Assembly: GCA_018296165.2 (NCBI GenBank)
Contig: JACKQL020000235.1
Span: 1 to 34,190 of the forward strand
DNA: 34,190 bases
Origin: Termitomyces sp. T153
Lineage: Eukaryota; Basidiomycota; Agaricomycetes; Agaricales; Lyophyllaceae
Direction of reading: 5' to 3'
Position 1 is the stretch's first letter. Each line of letters starts with the position of its first letter. This document shows positions 23,064 to 31,740 of the stretch, one piece after another. Under the pieces are notes generated by a model. That model did not search any database and had not been told where the DNA came from. It was given only the letters and a program-made list of their open reading frames with translations. Both the position numbers and the translations under genes were made by a program.

Positions 23064-23488
23064 TGGAATTGGAATAGGTGAGAAACAAAATGTGGTGTGG
23101 AAGAAATAAGGCATATGAGACATCCCAGTTGATCACATGTGAAACGAAAACCAAGGAAAAATGCCACACATACAATGGCAAGATCTTAACGAAAATGAGG
23201 CAGACACAGAAATAGCTGACTGAAGAGATGGAGTAGCAATTGGAGTGAAGTGCAGCAGCCAGAAATAGAAACGTTACCATAATATAATGAGAACGAAAGC
23301 AGGACAATGGATGGAATGGGAAAGAACACAGCAAAAAACGGGCTGGCCGGATCAGCAGTCCGAAAAAAGTGATTTCTATCTGAATCAACCTTTAGCGTTT
23401 TTTTTGATAGACCCACAAGAACCCACTTCTAAAGTAGCAGGGATGTATTCAGATTGAATCATCTTCCTTTCGTGATTTTGTCTTACCT
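23064..23488. other. Flank between BTB gene and Harbinger element
   Basis: Frames on the minus strand here are hydrophobic and Phe/Ser/Leu-rich and look non-coding. CG dinucleotides occur, unlike the block that begins with the transposon. It probably contains the promoter of the BTB gene. Confidence 0.45.
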
Positions 23489-23491
23489 TTA

Positions 23492-23542
23492 CAGCCTGTT
23501 CAGCATGAGATTCAAATTCCGAATATGCGAGATTCTAATTAG
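23492..23542 (+). repeat. Left terminal inverted repeat of the Harbinger element
   Basis: The 51-bp repeat has its first 16 bases identical to the inverted right end at 26260-26245. Two of its CG dinucleotides are CA in the right copy. The target duplication TTA precedes it. Confidence 0.92.
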
Positions 23543-23632
23543 CCAGAATAGTAATTTTGGATCATGCCAAGACATGAGTGTGACAATTTTCATTCTCATT
23601 AAGGACATGTTTCCTCTGACTTCTGTGTGACT

Positions 23633-24731
23633 ATGAGTGGCCATATGGCATGCCATAAGGCCAAAATTCCTTCTACTCCTACCTCTGCTCCAAAAAACTC
23701 TGCTCTCCATGCATCCTGGAGCACAGATGATGAGGCTTGGCTTCTGCAATACCTTCTTGATCACAAGTCCAAGGCTGGTGATGGCATGTCATTCAAGAAG
23801 CCAACATTTACAGCAGCAGCTGCCCATGTCAATGAAATCATTACCAAGGGTGGTCCAAAGACCTCAGACTCCTGTAAAAACAAGTATTGCAGTGTGAGTA
23901 GCTCAAAAATCATTTATTTTCAGCACTATTGATACATTGTCATATCAGCTCAAGATGACTTATGAGCTTGTGAATGCTATTTGCAATAACTCAGGTTGGT
24001 CTTGGGATGATCAAGGGGGTGTTCAGGTCATCCCAGAAAAGCAAAGAACTTGGGATGCATTTGTAGACAAGAATCCTGGAGCTGAGGTGTTTGCTGATGG
24101 TTGCTGAATTCATCTGGAAGCTTTTGATCAACTTGCTTCTTCTACTGCTTGTGGTACACATGTCTATTGGACCACTCAGGGACTTGCTCCTAGTGATGAT
24201 GAAGGTGATGGTATGGATTCAGATTTGACACCAGTAGAGGAAGAGGAAAAGTCAGGCAGTAACAATGACTCAGATGTGTGTCACTCTTTCTATCTTTTTA
24301 TATCTATCCAGATTTTTTTCTAGACCACTTCACCTCCTCCTGTCACTCCTATGCCACTTGTTTGCAAATACAGTGCTGCCATGACTCCTGCACCACAAAG
24401 TCAAAAGCAAACTCACATTGCTAGTGGCAGCCAGAATCTTTCAGACATTCATTCAACCATGCACAAGTTCAACTCTATTTTTCAGGAGTCATTTGCTCCT
24501 TCTCACTCTGGGCTTGAAGCCACACCATGTCACAAGCAGCATGCCATTATCTGAGCTCAGAATCTGGAGAAAGATTGATTATCTAACAAGGACATGGGGA
24601 CCTTTATTGGACTGCTAGAACAGGATATTTCTGCAGTTGACAGCTATGCAGTCTTGGAGAATGAGGACTTGCACAAGGAGTGGATTTGAAGTAAGTTGGA
24701 AAAAGAGGATAATTGTGCATTTTATGAGTAG
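23633..24731 (+). pseudogene. Myb/SANT-like DNA-binding protein of the Harbinger element
   Basis: In PIF/Harbinger elements a second protein with a Myb/SANT-like domain binds the ends and helps the transposase. Exons 23633-23893, 23949-24275 and 24324-24731 join in phase through 55- and 48-bp introns. Exon 1 has the domain: ASWSTDDEAWLLQYLLDHKS, then KKPTFTAAAAHVNEI and SCKNKY. Exon 2 continues LKMTYELVNAI, SGWSWDD and an acidic stretch. Exon 3 reads SDIHSTMHKFNSIFQESFAP and a conserved-looking tail. In-frame TGA codons lie at 24105, 24552, 24576 and 24687. Those at 24552 and 24687 fit lost arginine codons, while 24105 and 24576 fit tryptophan. An ATG at 23627 is an equal start choice. Confidence 0.8.
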
Positions 24732-24782
24732 AAATTAATTAGATTTCTACCTTCCAATATATCATTCATCTGCTAGATCTTC

Positions 24783-26145
24783 TCACTCTGCTACAGTTGC
24801 CTGATAGCTATCCCACATATCTTGAGCAATCTGATCTTGAAGTGCAGATGCACAAGCCTTTTCAATTGCATTTGCAGGGCCTTGATCCAGTGATCCAAAG
24901 ATCTGATCTGTGGGTAGTAAAGAGCCAGGTACAGGATCCAGGAGATCAGGAAGTTTGGCAACCTCTTCTGAATCATGATCAAAAATGAAATTCTGTATAG
25001 CTGCCAGTGCTGAAGGGATTTGGGCCTGGACATTCATGTCATATTCAGAAGGTCATGTCAGGATGGTGAACTGTTCCTTCAATACTCCAAATATAGGCTC
25101 AACCATGTTGCATGCTGATGCATGACACAAATTATAAAGCTCTTCTCAATTTTGTGGCCTGTCAAAGAGTTCAAAGATAAGACCACAATATAGTGCTTGA
25201 TATTGCATACCTGACATTTGCTCTACCCCATTCTGCAAGATGATACCTCACACCTCAATATGGAACCAAAAGAGCATCACATGCACTAAATCCAGCATCA
25301 GCCAAATAATATTTTCTAGCTGGAACTGGAAGATTGGTAGTTCATGCATCGTAGAATACAGAAGCATCTGCAGCAGAGCCCTCCCATCCACTAAGTATAT
25401 ATTGAAAGCAAAAGTCAAAAGAACAGCAAGCTAAACAGTTTTGAAATACACCTCCTTTGCAGTTGCAAAGATTATGTTGTTTAGCAGCTGATGGGCAAGC
25501 AGCAATATGAGTGCCATCCATAGCACCAATGGCTCCTTCAAAAAAGGGAAACCATTTTGGATTGTCCTGAATGCACTCAGGAATAGGGTCATTGATAGTG
25601 GGAGGCAAACATGTTAATTGTAAAAGGTAGGAGAGGAAAGAGTAGTAAGAACACATCAGAAATATCTTTGTAGCATTAGAAGAGGCAATGGATCAAAGCA
25701 TAATATCACATACTTGGTAATAGTTACATTGGCATGCTGGAATCTTCTCCAACATGTTAAGTGGATAAGCCAGTGATACAAGTGTGTAAAAAGATAGCAA
25801 GCTGTTGCTGAAGAGAGATATGTTTTGAATCTGTCATACTACAAGTTTGTAGTTCAGAAACCAGGGCTAGAAAACATGAAGATTCATTCCAAGTTCACTT
25901 CTAATGCACTCAGGATGTCCATATATAAGTTCTTATACCCATGCCTCACCAGAAAGTGCAGAAGTATGGCATGGTTGTTTCCAATACCACTGGCTAGCAT
26001 AGAGTGCAATTGCTGTGGTGACAGTGTAATAGTAGTAAAGAGCTCCTGCAAGTAATCCCCTGTGCTCAGGAGGCAACATTTGGGCTGGGTAGAGGGACAT
26101 TGTCATAGTTGTGTCACAAAATAAGTGAATAAGGTCCATAATCAA
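24783..26145 (-). pseudogene. PIF/Harbinger DDE transposase, decayed
   Basis: This enzyme would cut and join the element ends. From the N-side it shows HTSALSGEAWV and ELIYGHPECIRSELG, then LVSELQT and QQQLAIFLHTC. The nuclease follows: FFEGAIGAMDGTHI (Asp, 25516-25518), LSGWEGSAADASVF (Asp, 25366-25368), YYLADAGFSACDALLVPY, and VEPIFGVLK (Glu, 25098-25100). All three acidic residues survive. A 52-bp intron (25210-25159) joins EWGRANVR to PQN-EELYNL. Stops at 25342, 25255, 25146 and 25053 are TGA where relatives have arginine. Other arginines have become Cys or Gln (LCHASACN for LRHASARN), again C to T or G to A at CG. One base also appears lost near 25755. The true start is not certain. Confidence 0.82.
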
Positions 26146-26209
26146 ATCATTCTTCTAAAAGGAGAAATTTTATTGTCACATCAGGTCACATTACTATTCT
26201 AGTATATTA

Positions 26210-26260
26210 CTAATCAGAATCTTGCAGATTTGGAATTCAAATTGCATGCTGAACAGGCTG
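26210..26260 (-). repeat. Right terminal inverted repeat of the Harbinger element
   Basis: Read on the minus strand it starts with the same 16 bases as the left end and continues similar for 51 bp. It is followed on the plus strand by TTA, the second copy of the target duplication. Confidence 0.92.
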
Positions 26261-26263
26261 TTA

Positions 26264-27334
26264 AGTTGGATCAACTTTTTGTTTCAACAAATTACTTTGC
26301 AGAATCCTTCAAGTCTTTTCCTGTGAGGTGAATGAACACTCCACAGGTAAACCAGCAAGAGCAAGCTAGTGCAGGCAATGAGCAAGCATCAAAGGAGCAG
26401 AACAGTGGCTAAGAGGCAGGCAAGGGGCAAGTGCAGCAAGCCAAGCAAGGTGGCAATGCTGGGGTTCTCACAATCAGTTCACTGAATAGACCTGGGGAAC
26501 ACTGCTATTGATCAGTCAAAGGATATTTTATCCTTGTGACCAGCTTATATACTACGTCTGTGGCTATGCTATGACTAATGCTATATGTGGTAAGTGGCCC
26601 AGGTATGCTAAGCAGTAATGACTATTAATATGTCAAAAGGAGAAATAGGGTCTGATGACTATGAAGGGCTGACTACTACAAGATGAAAGGGGAATAGGGA
26701 TTGTCAGGTGGCCAGTCTGGTAATGTGCCATGTGGCTAAGCCTGAAATAGGGTTGGACTACCCACAGAAGGGTCATCCCCTTACATTTCCACCCATACTG
26801 GCATGGGTTCATACAAAGGCTTTTTGTCTTTGTCTGCTGGCAGGTTCCACCCTGTAGAGTTATATGAGTAATTAGACCTCAGTCACTCCAATAAAAAATA
26901 GTCAACTGAGTTAGATTACCTGTAGAGTTATACAAGTAATTAGACCTCAGTCACTCCAATATTAAGATAATTGACTGAGTTAGATTACCTATAAAGTTAT
27001 ACAAGTAATTAGACTACAGGCTGATCAGTACATGTGATGTAATTATGAATAAGTAAAAAGCTCACCTTTAGTTGCTTCAATAATAAGATAATCAACTGAG
27101 GAGTGGCTTGTGTTTATCTTTAGATAAGTGTAGAAAATATATTAAGATTTGTCTCCAAAGAATAGCAAATACTGATTGATGAGCCACCTCTGGTGGCAGG
27201 TAAAATAGAGATGTTCCTAAATAGGAAATGGTGTGTGACATCATAATATTGAGGTCTACAAGTCATCCCTCAACACTCCTGCTGACTTGTGTGACCATGA
27301 CTACCCCTTAGACTAAGAAGCCTAATGAGGTAAT
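26264..27334 (-). repeat. CpG-free LTR-like remnant with tandem repeats
   Basis: No gene is seen. On the minus strand, TGTTGAGGGATGAC at 27275 and TGTAAGGGGATGAC at 26785 are similar to each other and look like LTR starts. The second follows a purine-rich ATGGGTGGAAA. A TATA-like GTATATAAG lies near 26550. The block has only one CG (26555-26556) and ends exactly where the gypsy-2 LTR begins. I infer old LTR retrotransposon debris, perhaps copia-like, but I cannot assign a family. Confidence 0.35.
26853..27030. repeat. Tandem repeat of about 68 bp, two and a half copies
   Basis: Units start at 26853 and 26921 (both TGTAGAGTTATA) and at 26990 (TATAAAGTTATA). Each contains GTAATTAGACCTCAG or a close variant, and ends with CTGAGTTAGATTACC before the next unit. 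The third copy is partial, and a degenerate piece recurs at about 27064-27101. Repeats of this type are common in LTR control regions. Confidence 0.8.
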
Positions 27335-28330
27335 TGTCAGGTTCTGCTGACAACGGGGGCTCAGTACACTGGTGAGTCCTTACTAGGTGGACGCGATGTC
27401 CTGCACTTATAACCAGGCGCCCGGAGTTGGAGCGGAGGTGGGAAGGCTTGCGAGGGGGTTCTAGGGAAAACGGCCCGAGCAAGTCCTGAATGGCCCGGAG
27501 AAGTCCAAGACCAAAGGTATTGGTCGTTGACCCAGGGCAGGTGTCAGGGCTAGTTCGTGGGCGCGCAAATAGATTGTGGGGTGAGCGGAGGCTTCTCGAG
27601 TGATGGGGGTGGGGCCGGAGTTGGATAGGGGGTTACCCAGGCTTGATGGGTCCCAGGGCTGAGCAGGGAGCAAGGGTCGGAGTTGTCATAAGAATGTTTG
27701 GGTCGTGGCATGTGCGCGGAGTTCGTACTGATGCAGGGAGCAAGAGGAACTTAGAAGAACAAAGGAAATATATACAGTCGAGACAAGATGGAGATGAGAC
27801 AAGACTGAGGGAAAAGATAGATTTGAAACTTAAAAACAGAAACAGAGATGAGATGAGAGATGAAACATAGGAAACTGGTAAATGTAATATCAAGACTAAA
27901 GTTCGAGGAGTTATTCTACAACTTATATACCAACTACTGGGTACCCCAGAGGGTGGCGGATATGGTGGCGGGAGTTGACGGAGCTGTGCGGAGACGACGG
28001 GTGTCGGGTACAATCCAAGGGCAGACTGCGGCGGTATTCTGATGGGATCAGTTGGGGGCGCGGCTGCTCTGAGGATGTTGTGATACTCTGGGATGGGTCG
28101 GGTAAACTAGGGTAGGGGGTTGGGAACGTATGACGTGGCCAGGAACGGTGGGGGAAGGTTTCAGGGGGAGTGTTGATGGCTACGGAGATGGTGTTGGAGT
28201 TGCCGTTGGGGTTTGCTGGAGAAGCGTCAGAGTTATCCAGTGTGGGTGCAAAAGTGTGGGCAGGGTTCAGGGGAGTTAGATGGGAAATCGGGAGGGATTG
28301 GGAGCAGTGTCTAGGGAGCAGGTCGTGACA
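27335..28330 (-). repeat. 3' LTR of gypsy-2, 996 bp
   Basis: On the minus strand it begins TGTCACGACC at 28330 and ends GAACCTGACA at 27335, giving TGTCA...TGACA termini. It directly follows a polypurine tract at 28331-28345. No coding region is expected; small frames inside have no features. The matching 5' LTR should lie beyond 34190. Confidence 0.85.
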
Positions 28331-28345
28331 TTACCCCCCCTTCAG
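28331..28345 (-). other. Polypurine tract of gypsy-2
   Basis: On the minus strand the sequence CTGAAGGGGGGGTAA immediately precedes the LTR start TGTCA. This is the expected primer site for plus-strand DNA synthesis. Confidence 0.75.
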
Positions 28346-28498
28346 CGTTGAGACCCTCGAGATACGGGGAGCGAGTTGGGGATCGGTAGGGCATGGGAAT
28401 TGAAGTTGATCAATATTGATCAAACCGCAGTGAGCGGCGGCGGCATGGGGAAGGAAGTTGAGGTGCGGCCGCCATTTGTCAGGGGCTCCTTCCTAAGT

Positions 28499-28508
28499 TA
28501 TTAAAAGG
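28499..28508 (+). promoter_or_regulatory. TATA-like box before the opposite-strand gene
   Basis: TTAAAAGGGG lies about 36 bases before the ATG at 28544, on the plus strand, at the edge of the gypsy-2 internal region. It could be the core promoter of the opposite-strand gene. This rests on position and base composition only. Confidence 0.3.
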
Positions 28509-28543
28509 GGTGGACGCACCCGGGAGTCCCCCAGCTTGTTGTA

Positions 28544-30239
28544 ATGTCTTCTTCAGCTTATTCTCCCACAGCATCTAGGTCACCATCCCCGCCATCCCAG
28601 CAGTCGTCTTCTGAGGATTCAGAGGGTTGCCGAGATTGCCATCAGATCGAGGCAATGTACTGTAGTCGTGAGTGCAGTCTGTCTCATGTACCCCAGAATA
28701 CTGATTGGTCCTTCACAGAGTTGTCCACGGCCATGGCAGGTCCCTCAGGGCCATTGTCTGGCGTGGACGTGATGCAGCCTCTGGTGGGCGTGGCCCCTTC
28801 TACGCGCTCCAAGTCTGGCATTCGTCCGGGGGTGGTCCGGCTTGTCCCAGAGGGTTTGAGGGTGGTACAGGCAGAGGTGATGCCGGAGCAGTTTGCCAAG
28901 GCAGTGGGTTGGGCGAGGGGTCCCCCCACCCTCAAGTGGTGTCAGGTGGCAGCCCCGGTGAGTGGCTACTTAGCTTTATGTTTCCTGGACCAACATGCCC
29001 CTGCAGTGTGCGTCTTGCACCTGACAAGGGGAGCAGTGTGAAATTGAGGAACCTGCATTGGGGGTACGGTGGGAGACGTCAGTGTGCCTTCCATGCTGTT
29101 CGTGGCACGAGAAGTGCTTCGTCACCCTGAGTTGGCGTGCTGCCTGCATCGCGGCGGAGCAAGGGTGGGATTGAGGTTGGGTCACAGCACAACTGGAGGA
29201 AGGGCAGAAGGGCAGGGTGTTGGGGAGGGGCTCCGGGGCTGGGGAAGGGGAACAGGTTAGCATGCCTGCTATGAAGGTGGGGCTCCCGCGGGGTGGACGG
29301 AGGGAGGGGGCCCCTTCCACGCAGGAGAAAGGGAAATGGAGAGTGTCCCCTTCACCTGAGGCGGGTCCCAGTAAGCAGGCGTGGGGCGAGCAGGTAATGG
29401 GGGGCCCCCCTGGTTCCGCGGTATACTCCCCTACATCCGGAGCCCCCGTTGAGCAGTCCGCGGATAGGTTGTGGTCGGTTGCGGAGGCCTATCTGTGGTG
29501 TTGGGTAGAGAGCTTGGAACGGTTGTTGGTCGCATGTGAGGAGGAGATTCAGGGGGTATGGGAGGAGAGGGATGGGGCTCGATGGGAGTTGGACGGGGTT
29601 CAGAGGGAACAGGACTTGGCGCGGAAAGACAAGGATGTTGCTGTTGGGACTGCTGCAGAGCGATTGTCTTGTCTGCAGGAGTTGGAGGTGCGGACGGTGC
29701 ATTTGCAGGCGTGGGCGGAGGCAGTGGAGGTGGCGACGCAGCAGGCAGGAGGCTCAGGGGTGCGGGAGACTCAGCAGGGTTCCAGCGCTGGGGAAGTCCG
29801 GGCGGCGGCGGAGAGGGCGCAGCGGTGGGAGGAATGGCTTGCCAATGAGGCGGCCTCAGCCAGCGAGGAGTGCTTTGTGAGTGGTTTCCCCGCTTCCCGT
29901 CTCCTAAGCACTGATTCCATTTCCATAGACTGGGCCAGGGAGCATCGCATCCTTCTCAACGGAGCATTGGCAGCGCTGGGGTCCATCCATGATGGGTTGG
30001 TGAGGATGCCCGGGGACCTTCCACCGGAGTTGGGTCAAGGGGTTATGCAGATGGGGCATCTGTTGGCAGGGCATTGGCAGAGGGCAACGGCAGATCCCGG
30101 AGTGTGGTGGGAGATGGCGACGGACATGGGGGAACTGCTTCCTGGGCAACCCGAGGTTCTGGTGGCAGTAGTGGCGCAGTTGGAAGTGTTCATGGTGGGA
30201 AGAGTAGCAGGGTTAGGGTTGGAGGAGGAGGGGGAGTGA
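28544..30239 (+). pseudogene. Opposite-strand gene inside gypsy-2: Cys-rich, coiled-coil protein, two exons
   Basis: Exon 1 is 28544-28957. A 49-bp intron (GTGAGT to CTGCAG) leads in phase to exon 2, 29007-30239, giving about 548 codons. The N-terminus is Ser/Pro-rich, then has YCSRECSLSHVPQNTDWSF. Exon 2 opens with six cysteines spaced C-X2-C-X6-C-X15-C-X2-C-X6-C, like a Zn(II)2Cys6 cluster with a long middle loop, then FVTLSWRAACIAAEQGWD. A charged Glu/Arg/Ala-rich helical region (about 29480-29870) and a compact tail follow (IDWAREHRILL, PGDLPPELGQGVMQMG, WWEMATDMGELLPGQPE). In-frame TGA codons at 29022 and 29172 sit where arginine is plausible. It runs against pol and lies between pol and the 3' LTR. 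From memory, similar uncharacterised proteins are widespread in polypore genomes; the function is unknown. Confidence 0.65.
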
Positions 30240-30498
30240 GGGGAACTCAGACCCTGTCATTGACTTGTTCTCTGTCCATTCTTGTTCAATATGTATATTC
30301 ACTGCTTGTCGCTATACATTCTCTGGTCCTTTTGCTGAGTGTGGGAAGTTTTAGATAGAGCGAGGAGAGGAATAAGTGAAAACACGTAGGAGAGTACTGG
30401 TGGGAGTTGAATCTCTGGTGAACCCAGAGGCAGGGGTTACGCCCACTACTGCCATCTGTGTTGGGTCAGTCCCGGGGGTTCCAGGGCTTGGCAGGATT

Positions 30499-31005
30499 TC
30501 ATCAGTGGAAGTCCCGGAGTTCATCAGGGGCTCTGTCGAGGTTCTTTCAGGGTTCCCACATGTCGTCCTCAGGTCTGTAGCCCTTCCAGCAGACCAAGTA
30601 CTGGAGTCGGCCGCGGACTATCCGGGAGTCGAGGATCTCATCAACCTTGTAGTGATACTCATCCTCGACTTTGACAGGGGGCGGTCAGCTGGGGCGTTGG
30701 CCAGGGAAGGGGTCTGGAGCGTGCCTTTCAAGGAGTTGAATGTGGAACACAGGGTGGAGGTCCTTCAGGCCCGGAGGCAGGTCGAGCTTGTAAGTGTGGG
30801 TGGAGACCTTCTGGAGGACCTTGAATGGGCTGAGGTGTTTGTGGTCGAGTTTGATGGAAGGCCTCTGGGTCTTAAGATTTTGCCGGTCAAGCCAGACCAA
30901 GGTGCCGGGGGGCCAGTTGGGGGTTGGCTTGTGATGGGCATCAGCGTGCTTGGAGTAGGCTTGGTTAGCGGTGTCGATCTTGTCCCGGAGGAATTGGTGG
31001 AGGGA
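30499..31005 (-). pseudogene. Integrase tail and chromodomain (gypsy-2)
   Basis: The frame runs from LHQFLRDKIDTANQAYSKHA through the GPY/F-like module (LVWLDRQNLKT, then KLDHKHLSPFKVLQKV and FHIQLLERHAPDP). It then reaches a chromodomain: [34 protein letters not shown]. The aromatic residues Tyr, Trp and Trp expected of a chromodomain cage are present, so this is a chromovirus-type element that may target marked histone tails. TGA stops at 30685, 30547, 30502 and 30499 break it. The context (PSRPPPV, EPxKNLD, FHRRNPAKP) suggests that most were arginine codons. Confidence 0.82.
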
Positions 31006-31740
31006 TCAGAGGTCCTCGGCGACCTTGTGGGCAACGTGGGAAGGGATGTCTTTGAGGGACAGCGTGAGTCGGGGATTGTAGCCCTTGTTGGCATAAAAGG
31101 GGGAAACTCTGGTGGCAGAGTGAGGCGTGTTGTTGTAGGTGAATTCAGTGAGGGGAAGCTCCACACGCCAGTCGTTCTGTAAATAGTTAATGTAGAGGTG
31201 AAGATACTGTTCTAACGTCTGGTTTACACGTTTGGTTTGTCCGTTGGTTTCCGGGTGATAGGCAGTAGAGAGGCTGGTTTTGATTTCGAGTGCCTTGCAC
31301 AGCAATTGCCAAGAATGGGATACAAATAGGGGTCCGCAGTCAGAGATGATGTTGTCAGGAAGTCCGTGTTTGGAGAATACATGTTCGAGAAATAGTTTGG
31401 CAAAATCTGGGGTGGTGTCGGTGGTGTGGCAGGGGATAAAGAGGGCTTGTTTAGTAAGGTGGCAGACGACAACGAGGATTGTGTCGAAACCTTCAGAGTC
31501 AGGGAGTTCAACGATATGATCCATCGATATTGAGGACCAGGGGTGGCGACCAACAGGGAGGGGTTTCAGTAATCCGTGGGGGCGGTGGCAGGGTACTTTG
31601 GCCCATAGGCAGGGTTCGCAGGCCCTTATGTATTGTGTGACATCCTTCTTCATTCCTGGCCAAAAATAAGTCTGGGAGATGAGTTGAAGGGTCTTACAAA
31701 TTCCTGGGTGCCCCCGGAGTTTGTGGTCGTGGTGTTGTCA
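31006..31740 (-). pseudogene. Integrase with HHCC head and lost catalytic Glu (gypsy-2)
   Basis: After a TGA at 31738 the zinc head reads QHHDHKLRGHPGICKTLQ with ACEPC. The core has Asp in SSISMDHIVELP and Asp in NIISDCGPLF (codon 31341-31339). The third residue should be Glu, in DGQTER. The sequence has NGQTKR, with Lys at 31233-31231, exactly 35 residues after the second Asp. Glu to Lys here needs a single G to A, and the preceding base is C, so it fits a CG to CA change. Other arginine losses (ISDC for ISDR, LWAK for LRAK) agree. This integrase would be inactive even if the stops were ignored. Confidence 0.88.

Larger units (their letters stand above)
23492..26260. mobile_element. PIF/Harbinger DNA transposon, 2769 bp, with TIRs and TTA duplication
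   Basis: The two ends are inverted copies: CAGCCTGTTCAGCATG at 23492 is matched perfectly by the reverse complement ending at 26260. The similarity continues to 51 bp with about 8 differences, mostly transitions. Directly outside are TTA (23489-23491) and TTA (26261-26263), the three-base target duplication expected of PIF/Harbinger (TWA). Inside are the two genes typical of the superfamily, a Myb/SANT-like protein on + and a DDE transposase on -, facing each other and ending about 50 bp apart. Both carry in-frame stops, so the copy is inactive. CG dinucleotides are almost absent inside. Confidence 0.93.

Noticed and set aside
29877..29928. Apparent 52-bp intron (GTGAGT to CATAG) in the opposite-strand gene
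   Set aside because: Removing it would break the frame, while reading through keeps the conserved-looking tail IDWAREHRILL in frame.
30376..31182. 268-codon ORF on the plus strand
   Set aside because: It lies opposite the well-supported chromodomain and integrase of gypsy-2 and has no features of its own; unlike 28544-30239 it overlaps conserved coding sequence.
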